From SXRF01 sp039808985 (GTDB taxonomy: Bacteria; Pseudomonadota; Alphaproteobacteria; Rickettsiales; SXRF01), in contig JBDHUC010000014.1 of the NCBI GenBank assembly GCA_039808985.1, forward strand, positions 1-49,999: DNA of 49,999 nt, in the 5' to 3' direction. A program made the translations under genes and the position numbers. The notes under the pieces were generated by a model. That model was not told the DNA's origin. It worked only from the letters and a program-made list of their open reading frames with translations, and did no database searches. How positions within the stretch are numbered: position 1 is the first letter of the stretch; every line of letters begins with the position of its first letter. This document shows positions 17,480 to 25,201 of this stretch, piece by piece.

Positions 17480-18077
17480 AGATGAAAAAAACCGTATACA
17501 CAGGCAGAAAATGGAAAAACGCAAGGAATTCCAGGATGAGCTTGTAAAAAATAATGATAAAACCAAAAAACTTTTAATAGTATATACAGGTACTGGTAAG
17601 GGTAAATCCACAGCGGCTTTTGGCACGGTCCTACGTTCGCTGGGGCATGGCTATAAGGTCGGTATTGTGCAGTTTATTAAGGGTGCATGGCAGACTGGTG
17701 AGCAGGCGGCGCTTTCAAAATTTGATAGCCTTGTGACTTATGAAGTAACAGGCGAGGGGTTTACCTGGAATACGCAAGATAGGGAACGGGATATTGAAAA
17801 AGCCAGAAAGGCCTGGGAAATAGCCGAGAAAATGCTGGCTGACGATTCATATAATCTGATTTTGCTGGATGAGCTTAATATCGTTCTGCGTTATGATTAC
17901 CTGCCGCTTGATGAAGTGCTGAATGCGCTTGAAAAGCGCAAGATGCACACAATAGTTACCGGGCGTAATGCAAAGCCGGAGTTAATTGAAATTGCTGATT
18001 TGGTAACGGAAATGAAAATGGTTAAGCACCCTTTCCGTGAGCAGGGCATCAAGGCCCAGCAGGGTATTGAATTTTAA
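17472..18077 (+). CDS. cobO: Cob(I)yrinic acid a,c-diamide adenosyltransferase
   Basis: 201 residues, the typical length of the CobA/CobO/BtuR family. Transfers the adenosyl group of ATP to the reduced corrinoid cobalt. The P-loop-like VYTGTGKGKSTAAFG is near 36-50, followed by GIVQFIKGAWQTGEQ near 72 and LILLDELNIVL near 128. The C-terminus HPFREQGIKAQQGIEF is diagnostic. The N-terminal ~30 residues are Lys/Glu-rich helix, as in CobO. Start overlaps cobU by 8 bp and cobQ follows immediately (0 bp). Confidence 0.97.
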   Translation: MDEDEKNRIHRQKMEKRKEFQDELVKNNDKTKKLLIVYTGTGKGKSTAAFGTVLRSLGHGYKVGIVQFIKGAWQTGEQAALSKFDSLVTYEVTGEGFTWNTQDRERDIEKARKAWEIAEKMLADDSYNLILLDELNIVLRYDYLPLDEVLNALEKRKMHTIVTGRNAKPELIEIADLVTEMKMVKHPFREQGIKAQQGIEF

Positions 18078-19514
18078 ATGCCTGCCAAAAGCATAATGTT
18101 CCAGGGTACAGGTTCTGATGTAGGCAAGTCGTTGCTGGTTGCGGGTTTATGCCGTGTGCTCGTACGTAGGGGGATTAAAGCTGTGCCATTCAAGGCACAG
18201 AACATGTCCAACAATGCTGCGGTGGCGGAAGACGGCGGCGAGATAGGGCGTGCCCAGTGGCTTCAGGCGCTGGCGGCAAGGATACCGCCATCATTTCATA
18301 TGAATCCGGTGCTACTGAAGCCGCAATCGGATAAAACCAGCCAGGTAATTGTTCGTGGAAGTATTGCGGCAACTATGGGCGCGAAAGAATATTACAGCTA
18401 TAGGAAATCTCTGCTTCCGGTAGTGCTTGAGAGTTATCGCAGGCTGGCAGAGGATGCCGATTTTGTGCTGGTCGAGGGGGCGGGAAGCCCGGCGGAAATA
18501 AACCTCAGGGAAAATGATATAGCCAATATGGGCTTTGCCCGGGCTGCTAATTGCCCTGTGGTTATGGTTGGCGATATAGAGCGCGGCGGGGTTATAGCAA
18601 GCCTGGTTGGCACCCATGCGGTTTTAGAAGATGCGGACCGGGAAATGATACGCGGGTTCATAATAAATAAATTCAGGGGAGATGCTTCATTATTTGTTAG
18701 CGGCGCAAAAGAGATTGCCCACCGTACTGGCTGGGAAAACCTAGGTCTTATCCCACATTTTCCAGACCTTGCAAAACTGCCGCAGGAAGACTCGCTGTCA
18801 TTGGGCAATAAGCAGCAGGCAAGTGGTGGCAGAGTTAATATTATGGTTTTAAAAACCCCACATATAGCTAATTTCGATGATATTGATCCTCTGGCAAATG
18901 ACCCTTCTGTAAATGTTACATGGTGTTCTGCGGGTGAAGCTATAAGCGCCGATGCCGAAATAGTTATTTTAGCCGGGAGCAAATCCACGATTGCGGATCT
19001 GCAATTCATAAAAGAGCAGGGCTGGGATATTGGCCTTACGGCGCATCGTCAGCGTGGCGGTCGTATTATCGGTCTTTGCGGCGGTTACCAGATGCTTGGC
19101 AAAACCCTGTCCGACCCGTATGGGGTGGAAGGCGCTGTGGCGACAGTTAAAGGTTTGGGGCTGCTTGATGTTGACACTGTATTTACTGGTAAAAAGACCG
19201 TAAGCAAATGGCAAGGAGAGTATAATAAGATAAGTGTTTCCGGGTATGAAATACATGTTGGGAAAACAGAAGGCGCAGATTGCCTGCGCCCGGTTTTTCA
19301 TGGAATAAAGCCCGAAGGTGCGTCATCTGAAGATGGGTTGGTATGGGGCAGTTATATTCATGGCATATTTGCAAATGATGCTTTCCGGGCGCGGGTAGCG
19401 GGTGGGAAATCAGGTTATAACTATATGCAGGATATAGAAACAATAATAGATGGCTGGGCGGATATACTGGAAGAAAATATTGTGCTCAATAAAATGTTGC
19501 AATTAGCATTATAA
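18078..19514 (+). CDS. cobQ: Cobyric acid synthase
   Basis: 478 residues, a typical CobQ/CbiP length. Glutamine-dependent amidation of adenosylcobyrinic acid a,c-diamide at positions b, d, e and g. The N-terminal ATP domain has FQGTGSDVGKSLLVAGL near 9-25 and FKAQNMSNNA near 39. The C-terminal class I glutamine amidotransferase domain has the nucleophile Cys in GLCGGYQMLGK near 334 and the His in GSYIHGIFAND near 423. The last 29 bp overlap the convergent cbiB gene, so cobQ and cbiB transcripts are complementary at their 3' ends. Confidence 0.97.
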   Translation: MPAKSIMFQGTGSDVGKSLLVAGLCRVLVRRGIKAVPFKAQNMSNNAAVAEDGGEIGRAQWLQALAARIPPSFHMNPVLLKPQSDKTSQVIVRGSIAATMGAKEYYSYRKSLLPVVLESYRRLAEDADFVLVEGAGSPAEINLRENDIANMGFARAANCPVVMVGDIERGGVIASLVGTHAVLEDADREMIRGFIINKFRGDASLFVSGAKEIAHRTGWENLGLIPHFPDLAKLPQEDSLSLGNKQQASGGRVNIMVLKTPHIANFDDIDPLANDPSVNVTWCSAGEAISADAEIVILAGSKSTIADLQFIKEQGWDIGLTAHRQRGGRIIGLCGGYQMLGKTLSDPYGVEGAVATVKGLGLLDVDTVFTGKKTVSKWQGEYNKISVSGYEIHVGKTEGADCLRPVFHGIKPEGASSEDGLVWGSYIHGIFANDAFRARVAGGKSGYNYMQDIETIIDGWADILEENIVLNKMLQLAL

Positions 19515-20415
19515 TGAAGCAGGAAAAACAGCAGCGTATAAATAAATCCAGGGCCTTCTCAAGGTCAGTTATATTAACATCGCGGCGCAGCCCTGCGCCA
19601 ATTAGTGGTGCATTATCTGTTTCGCCATCATAACTGCGTGCTCCACCAAGCTCTATATTAAGTGCGTAAGCCATGGCAGATTCCGGGTATCCGGCATTTA
19701 CAGACCTGTGTTTTTTTGCATCTTTTGCTGCTTTGGCAAGGCTTTCAATTGGCTTTAATGACGACAGGTATATAATCAGGAAGCTAAGTCGCGCTGGAAT
19801 GAAATTAGCGGCATCATCAAGCCTTGCCGCTGCCCAGCCGAAATATTTATAACGTTCGGTTTTGTGTCCTATCATGCTGTCGGCTGTATTTATTGCTTTG
19901 TAGCAGGCGATACCGGGAAGCCCAAAAATAATAGCCCAGAATACAGGGGCGGCAAGGCCGTCACAAAAGCTTTCGGCAAGGCTTTCGATGGAAGCCCGGC
20001 ATATTCCTGCTTCATCTAAAATTTCAACATCACGCCCAACGATTTTTGCAAGTTTTTCCTGGGCAAGCTCTTTGTTGCCGTGCTTTAGTGCTTCATGAAC
20101 CGCGCTTACATGTTGGTAAAGGCTTCGGCCTGCGAGCAATGCAGCTATTCCTATAAGCTGGCCGATAAATCCTAAGTAATGGGCGATTGCGTAGCTTATT
20201 ATAAAAGTTATGGCCAGCAGGTAAATCATGCAAACAAGGCCTGTTATCCTTGCTTTTGTGGCGTTTTCCAACTGCCTGTTGAAGTTTTGGTCAAGCCAGG
20301 ATATGACTGCCCCCATCCAGACCACGGGATGTTTTATCTTTTTATAAATAAAATCCGGGTAGCCGTAACAGGCATCAAGGGCGCAGGCAAGAGTTACAGC
20401 AATAAAATGGTTCAT
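19486..20415 (-). CDS. cbiB: Adenosylcobinamide-phosphate synthase
   Basis: 309 residues, polytopic membrane protein of the CbiB/CobD family. Joins adenosylcobyric acid to aminopropanol phosphate. Typical segments are HPVVWMGAVISWLDQ near 29-43, AGICRASIESLAESFCDG near 138 and DSMIGHKTERYKYFGWAAAR near 179. It stands opposite to its neighbours: its 3' end overlaps cobQ by 29 bp, and its start codon is only 2 bp from the divergent cobD start, so its promoter and ribosome site must lie inside cobD coding sequence. Confidence 0.95.
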   Translation of the reverse strand: MNHFIAVTLACALDACYGYPDFIYKKIKHPVVWMGAVISWLDQNFNRQLENATKARITGLVCMIYLLAITFIISYAIAHYLGFIGQLIGIAALLAGRSLYQHVSAVHEALKHGNKELAQEKLAKIVGRDVEILDEAGICRASIESLAESFCDGLAAPVFWAIIFGLPGIACYKAINTADSMIGHKTERYKYFGWAAARLDDAANFIPARLSFLIIYLSSLKPIESLAKAAKDAKKHRSVNAGYPESAMAYALNIELGGARSYDGETDNAPLIGAGLRRDVNITDLEKALDLFIRCCFSCFIIMLIATFY

Positions 20416-20417
20416 AA

Positions 20418-21443
20418 ATGATTATTAACCCAGATAATGGAATTACGCAACATGGTGGAAATTTATCTTATATATCCATCAATTATCCGCAAGCGCCGCG
20501 TCCCTATATCGACCTTTCAACCGGCATAACCCCATATCCATATCCATTGGTCCTGGATAATGCTCTTGCCAACCGCCTTCCAGATGTGAATGAAGTACAA
20601 ATGGCCATTAAAAGCGCAGCAAAATATTACGGGGCAGATTCTTTTAGAATAAACATGGCAGCAGGTATGCAGCCGCTTATGTTTGCCATTGCCAGCCTGC
20701 GTTTTCAAACTAATGGTGCTTCCAGCGTGGCAATTTTATCGCCAACCTATAGCGAGTATGAAAAAATATGGTTGTCAGGTGGGCATAAAGTAACCAATGT
20801 GCAAAATATAGAAGAAATGCAGCAGGCGGATGTTGCTGTTATCTGCAATCCTAATAATCCAGATGCGCGGGTTTTAGGCCCGGAATTGCTGGTTGCGCTT
20901 GCTGCTGAACTGGCAAAAAAAAATGGCTGGCTGATAGTTGACGAGTCATTTGCCGATTTGGTGCCGGAAATAAGTGTTATCTCCCATATGCAAAGCCAAA
21001 AAAATATAATTATAATGCGCTCATGCGGCAAATTTTTTGGCATTGCTGGCCTGCGCGTAAGCTTTGCCGTTGCACCGTGGGAAATAAGCGATTGGCTCAG
21101 GGCTGTAAGTGGTTCATGGCCAGTTGCAACGCCTGTCTGCTGCGCACTTCCTTCGATGTTTTCGGATTCTGGATGGATAGAAAACCAACACATAAATCTT
21201 GCGCGGGAATCAGTTGTATGGCGGGATATTTTATCTGATTATTTTAAAGTTATTGGCCATAGCTATCTTTTTACGCTAGTAGAGGCGGATGCTTCATACT
21301 GGCATAAAAAACTTGCTGAAAGCGGAGTGTTGGTTCGTATGTTCGATTACAATAAAGGGTGGCTGCGTTTTGGGTTGCCAGCTTTGGAAAACATACCGCG
21401 TATGAAAAATATTTTAAACGAAGTTCAAAAGGGAAATAAATGA
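20418..21443 (+). CDS. cobD: L-threonine-O-3-phosphate decarboxylase (PLP aminotransferase fold)
   Basis: 341 residues. Makes (R)-1-amino-2-propanol O-2-phosphate for the lower-ligand arm; called CobC in P. denitrificans. The N-terminal HGGNLSYI and YIDLSTGITPYPYP are typical of this subfamily rather than of HisC. PLP contacts include AVICNPNNPDARV near 138, IVDESFADL near 172 and the Schiff-base Lys in SCGKFFGIAGLRVSFA near 206. The ATG is the only start upstream of HGG. The start is 2 bp from the divergent cbiB start. The 3' end overlaps the phosphatase gene by 4 bp. Confidence 0.92.
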   Translation: MIINPDNGITQHGGNLSYISINYPQAPRPYIDLSTGITPYPYPLVLDNALANRLPDVNEVQMAIKSAAKYYGADSFRINMAAGMQPLMFAIASLRFQTNGASSVAILSPTYSEYEKIWLSGGHKVTNVQNIEEMQQADVAVICNPNNPDARVLGPELLVALAAELAKKNGWLIVDESFADLVPEISVISHMQSQKNIIIMRSCGKFFGIAGLRVSFAVAPWEISDWLRAVSGSWPVATPVCCALPSMFSDSGWIENQHINLARESVVWRDILSDYFKVIGHSYLFTLVEADASYWHKKLAESGVLVRMFDYNKGWLRFGLPALENIPRMKNILNEVQKGNK

Positions 21444-22030
21444 CAGGGATTCTACAGATAAACTGGGTTCGCCATTTGCCGGTTGCAAGCTCAGGCCGCT
21501 ATATCGGGCAGACTGATATTGCGGCGGTTATACCGCGTATTTCAGCCAACCTCGCAACTCCTCTTCCTGAAAATGCGCTGTGGTTTTCGAGCCCTCTTAT
21601 ACGCGCGGTTGACAGTGCGCATTGGCTTATGCGCTCAGTGCGTGAAAATACTGCGCCGCTGCAGATTGTTCCTGAGCTTATGGAGCAGAATTTCGGCATT
21701 TGGGAAAACAAGACCTATGAGGAGGTATGGGAGCTTACCGATAAATCAAAAAAATGGGAAAGCCCGGCTATAATTAAGCCGGAAGGGGGCGAAAGTTTTA
21801 TTGGCTTATGTGCGCGTGTGGATCACTGGATAGAAAATATGATGAAGGTTGATGTTTCCAGGCCGTGGGTAGCGGTTGCCCACGCCGGGACGATACGTGC
21901 TGCCCTGCGCCATGCGCTTAATATAATACCAGAACAGGCGCTTTCTTTTGCACTGGACTATGGAAGTGTTACGCAGGTGGAATATTTCCTTGAAGGCGGC
22001 GGCGCCAGGATTAATTACGTGAACCGTTAG
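21440..22030 (+). CDS. cobC: Histidine phosphatase, probable alpha-ribazole-5'-phosphate phosphatase
   Basis: 196 residues, phosphoglycerate-mutase/histidine-phosphatase fold. The phosphorylatable His is in NWVRHLPVA near 12 (the family consensus is RHG; here RHL). The second conserved Arg is in SSPLIRAVDSA and the late His in VAVAHAGTIRAALRH near 153. The likely role is to remove phosphate from alpha-ribazole 5'-phosphate or adenosylcobalamin 5'-phosphate, inferred from the position between cobD and cobS (named as in Salmonella). Starts 4 bp inside cobD; the 3' end overlaps convergent cobS by 4 bp. Confidence 0.85.
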   Translation: MTGILQINWVRHLPVASSGRYIGQTDIAAVIPRISANLATPLPENALWFSSPLIRAVDSAHWLMRSVRENTAPLQIVPELMEQNFGIWENKTYEEVWELTDKSKKWESPAIIKPEGGESFIGLCARVDHWIENMMKVDVSRPWVAVAHAGTIRAALRHALNIIPEQALSFALDYGSVTQVEYFLEGGGARINYVNR

Positions 22031-22764
22031 GCGATAAGCAATATCAAAAGCAATGTTGTTTCGCTTATCTGTTGCGCTGCACCAAGCACATCGCCGGTTA
22101 TTCCCCCGAAATTCCTGAGCGCAACCGTTTTGATAGTAAAATATATTGTGGCAAGCGCTACAAGCGCAGTAACTGCCACCATTGCTTTTCCGGCGAGGAA
22201 TAAAGATATTGTGCCAATTGTGCAGGCTGTTAAAGTCTGTGAAAGCCCTGGCCTGTCTGCCATTGCGGCCAGGCCGTCACTTCTGGCAAAAGGCAGTTTG
22301 TGCATGAATATTGTTAAAAACGCCCGGCTGGCACATGCTGCCGCAATAAATATGAGCAAGGTAGAGTGGCCAGAATTAAATCCGGAGATAATATTGGCCC
22401 TAAGCGATAATATGCAGATAAGTGCCAGAACGCCATAGCTTCCTATACGGCTATCGCGCATTATTGCAAGTTTCTGTTCCTTGCTGCGACCACTGGCCAG
22501 TCCGTCAGCCATATCGGCAAGGCCATCTTCATGCAGGCCTCCGGTTAATATGAGCTGAAAAAATATGGTAATCCAGGCGCTTATGCTGCCATTTATTCCC
22601 ATATGCAAAAACGCCAGATAGATAATTCCGCTTATAAGCCCTGTTATAGCTCCAGCTACAGGGAACCAAGCTGCTGATTGTGATAGATTAAGGGCGCCAA
22701 GGTCATGCTTGCCTATGGGGAGCCGTGTAAAAAAACTTAAAGCCAGTAAAAATTTTCCTATCAT
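22027..22764 (-). CDS. cobS: Adenosylcobinamide-GDP ribazoletransferase (cobalamin synthase)
   Basis: 245 residues with about six hydrophobic segments. Joins adenosylcobinamide-GDP with alpha-ribazole or its phosphate at the membrane. The family signature GGLHEDGLADMADGLASG near 75-92 carries the Asp/His metal-binding residues. The start MIGKFLLALSFFTRLPIG is standard. It is on the minus strand inside a plus-strand run, with a 4-bp 3' overlap with the phosphatase gene and 59 bp of AT-rich sequence before divergent cobT. Not to be confused with the CobS chelatase subunit of the aerobic pathway, which is absent here. Confidence 0.96.
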   Translation of the reverse strand: MIGKFLLALSFFTRLPIGKHDLGALNLSQSAAWFPVAGAITGLISGIIYLAFLHMGINGSISAWITIFFQLILTGGLHEDGLADMADGLASGRSKEQKLAIMRDSRIGSYGVLALICILSLRANIISGFNSGHSTLLIFIAAACASRAFLTIFMHKLPFARSDGLAAMADRPGLSQTLTACTIGTISLFLAGKAMVAVTALVALATIYFTIKTVALRNFGGITGDVLGAAQQISETTLLLILLIA

Positions 22765-22823
22765 AACCCGTTACATAAACTATAAACATATTCCTGCAAT
22801 TTTATAAAGGTTAAAAAAATCAA

Positions 22824-23825
22824 ATGCCATTTGTTTTAGATAAAAACTCTCTTGCTAAATTTAATGATGAGGCATTTAAAAATGCCATTGCGCGACTGGA
22901 CAGCCTTACCAAGCCGCAAGGTTCGCTCGGGCGCCTGGAAAATATTGCTGCCTGGCTCTGTGGTTGGCAAAATACTGATAGGCCGCGCACAAATAAAGCC
23001 TATACGCTGATATTTGCAGGCAATCATGGCATCACCAGGCAGGGGGTTTCTGCCTTTCCTTCTGAAGTTACTGTGCAAATGGTTGCAAATTTTCAGTCTG
23101 GTGGCGCAGCAATAAACCAGCTTTGCCGTGAAGTGAATTCGACATTGAAAGTTATAGCGTTGGAGCTTGATAATCCGACTCAGGATTTTACTGTATCACC
23201 TGCTATGGATGAACAGGAATGTGAAGAGGCATTCAAGGCAGGGATGGATAATGTGCCGGTGGATGCTGATATAATAATTCTTGGCGAAATGGGAATTGGG
23301 AACACAACTGTTGCGGCAGCCCTTGCCAATGCAATTGCTGGCGGTGATGCCGCTGATTGGGTGGGAACCGGAACCGGTATTGATGAAGATGCGGTTATGC
23401 GCAAGCGCAAAGTAGTTGCAATGGCTTTAGATAAGCATCGCGAAAACCTGGGCTCTACATTGTCGTTATTGCAGCATGTCGGTGGGCGTGAACTGGCGGC
23501 AATAGCCGGGGCGGTCTGGAAAGCGCGTGAGCTGCGTATTCCTGTCATACTGGATGGATACGTGGTAACGGCTGCTGCGGCTGCATTGCAATTAACCTCA
23601 AAAGAAGCTCTGGCACATTGTCTTGCCGGGCATTTATCGGTAGAGCCGGGGCATAAGAGGCTTTTGCAGTTTATGGGCATGAAACCGATACTGGATTTGG
23701 GTATGCGCCTTGGTGAGGGCAGCGGCGCGCAGGTTGCGCTTTCTGTTGTGCGCTGCGCGGTTGCAACTTTTAATGGCATGGCTACTTTTGAAGAGGCCAT
23801 GGTTGCAAACAGGGACAAATCATGA
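22824..23825 (+). CDS. cobT: Nicotinate-nucleotide-dimethylbenzimidazole phosphoribosyltransferase
   Basis: 333 residues, family length about 335-355. Activates 5,6-dimethylbenzimidazole to alpha-ribazole 5'-phosphate. Signatures are LTKPQGSLGRLE near 28-39, FAGNHGITRQGVSAFP near 65-80, LGEMGIGNTTVAAAL near 151 and GMRLGEGSGAQVAL near 292-305 with the catalytic Glu. A modest AAAGG precedes the ATG. It starts a long plus-strand run (cobT, DUF1636, cobW, cobN, kinase, cobGHIJ), overlapping the DUF1636 gene by 4 bp. Confidence 0.97.
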   Translation: MPFVLDKNSLAKFNDEAFKNAIARLDSLTKPQGSLGRLENIAAWLCGWQNTDRPRTNKAYTLIFAGNHGITRQGVSAFPSEVTVQMVANFQSGGAAINQLCREVNSTLKVIALELDNPTQDFTVSPAMDEQECEEAFKAGMDNVPVDADIIILGEMGIGNTTVAAALANAIAGGDAADWVGTGTGIDEDAVMRKRKVVAMALDKHRENLGSTLSLLQHVGGRELAAIAGAVWKARELRIPVILDGYVVTAAAAALQLTSKEALAHCLAGHLSVEPGHKRLLQFMGMKPILDLGMRLGEGSGAQVALSVVRCAVATFNGMATFEEAMVANRDKS

Positions 23826-24166
23826 CAGGCAGGGTAAAGCTGCAGGTATGTGTGACATGCATTGGGGAAAACCAGCAAAAGCCCGGAGTTGAATTTTATG
23901 AAAAGCTTGCAGTGGTTGTTGATAAAAACCAGGTTGACCTGCAACCGGTTGAATGTTTCGCTGTTTGCAAGAGGCCATGCACCATTATGGTTTCGCAAGG
24001 TAATAAATGGAAATATTTAATAGGCGATCTTGACGTGGAATCCGGAGTAAGGGCAGTGCTTGATTATATAAAAATATATTCTGGCTCGGATGAGGGAACG
24101 CCGACTTTAAGCCTGCGGCCACAGGAGATTCGCAAGGGAACAATTGCGCGGATACCAGCTAACTGA
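23822..24166 (+). CDS. DUF1636 family protein, putative metal-binding B12-associated protein
   Basis: 114 residues. The pattern VCVTCIGE near 10 and ECFAVCKRPCTIMV near 44-57 supplies five Cys that could bind a metal or an iron-sulfur cluster. The rest (YLIGDLDVESGVRAVLDYIKIY, and the C-terminal RPQEIRKGTIARIP) matches the DUF1636 family, which I know mainly as a companion of cobW and cobN in alphaproteobacterial B12 loci. Its biochemical role is not established to my knowledge; handling of cobalt before CobN is a guess from context. Start overlaps cobT by 4 bp; cobW follows after 11 bp. Confidence 0.85.
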   Translation: MTGRVKLQVCVTCIGENQQKPGVEFYEKLAVVVDKNQVDLQPVECFAVCKRPCTIMVSQGNKWKYLIGDLDVESGVRAVLDYIKIYSGSDEGTPTLSLRPQEIRKGTIARIPAN

Positions 24167-24177
24167 ACGGGAGTAAT

Positions 24178-25200
24178 ATGCAAATAAAAAATAAAATACC
24201 AACCACTATAGTAACAGGGTTCCTGGGGGCCGGGAAAACTTCCCTTATTAAGCATGTGATGGAAAATGCTGGTGGTCGGCGCATCGCGCTGCTTATAAAT
24301 GAATTTGGCGATGTAGGTGTTGATGGCGCGATATTAAAAGCCTGCGGGAATGAATCCTGCCCTGAATCAGCAATCATAGAGCTGCCAAACGGCTGTATAT
24401 GCTGCACTGTGGCGGATGATTTTTTGCCTGCAATGGAAAAAATACTCAAAATGGAAAATGGTTTCGACCATATAATAATTGAAACCTCCGGGCTCGCTCT
24501 TCCCAAGCCATTGGTTAAGGCTTTTGACTGGCCGGAAATACGTTCGCGCCTGACTGTTGACGGAGTGATTGTAGTTGTTGATACTCCTGCCGTACTGGCT
24601 GGTGATTTTGCCGAGGATCTGGGCGCAATAGCAAAGCAGAAAGAGCAGATAGGGACGCTGGATCATGATAACCCGCTGGCGGAAGTATACGAAGACCAGC
24701 TACTCTGCGCTGACATGATTATTTTAAACAAAACTGACCAGTTGCAGGTGCCGCAAATAGAAAAAGTGCGTATGGAAATAGATGGCGAAATAAACCGTGG
24801 CGTACCTATTATACAGGCGGCTTATGGCAAGGTATCACCAGATATATTGCTTGGTATAAATGCGGCGGCGGAATCTGACGTTGATAACAGAATATCGCAC
24901 CATGAAAATGAAGTGGAGCATGACCATGACGATTTCGAGAGTTTTGTTATAGATTTCCCCGAAGTCAGCGATACTGGCGTTTTGCACAACCGTATTGTTT
25001 CGGTGGCGGAACAGCATGGTGCGCTCAGGGTTAAAGGGTTTGTGAAAATAAAAGATAAGCCTCTTAATTACCTGGTTCAGGCCGTAGGAAGGCGGGTGAA
25101 CGGGCATTTTGAGCCCAGGTCGGGAACGCATGGCAACCTTGTGGTGATTGGGAAAAAAGGTTTGGACAGACAGGCGATAAAAAAAATTCTGGCGGGTTAA
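24178..25200 (+). CDS. cobW: CobW GTPase/metallochaperone (COG0523)
   Basis: 340 residues. GTP-binding motifs are TGFLGAGKTSLIKHV near 13-27 (Walker A), LINEFGDVGVDG near 40 and NKTD near 183. The metal-binding CxCC motif appears as NGCICCTV near 70-77. A His/Asp/Glu-rich stretch (HHENEVEHDHDD near 240-251) is probably a second metal site, before the C-terminal CobW domain. COG0523 members deliver metals to client enzymes; the position just before cobN implies cobalt delivery to the chelatase. Only 1 bp separates it from the TTG start of cobN. Confidence 0.95.
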   Translation: MQIKNKIPTTIVTGFLGAGKTSLIKHVMENAGGRRIALLINEFGDVGVDGAILKACGNESCPESAIIELPNGCICCTVADDFLPAMEKILKMENGFDHIIIETSGLALPKPLVKAFDWPEIRSRLTVDGVIVVVDTPAVLAGDFAEDLGAIAKQKEQIGTLDHDNPLAEVYEDQLLCADMIILNKTDQLQVPQIEKVRMEIDGEINRGVPIIQAAYGKVSPDILLGINAAAESDVDNRISHHENEVEHDHDDFESFVIDFPEVSDTGVLHNRIVSVAEQHGALRVKGFVKIKDKPLNYLVQAVGRRVNGHFEPRSGTHGNLVVIGKKGLDRQAIKKILAG

Positions 25201-25201
25201 A

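Noticed and set aside
23180..23998. Long minus-strand frame opposite cobT and the DUF1636 gene
   Set aside because: Shadow of two well-supported plus-strand genes; the translation has no recognisable family features.
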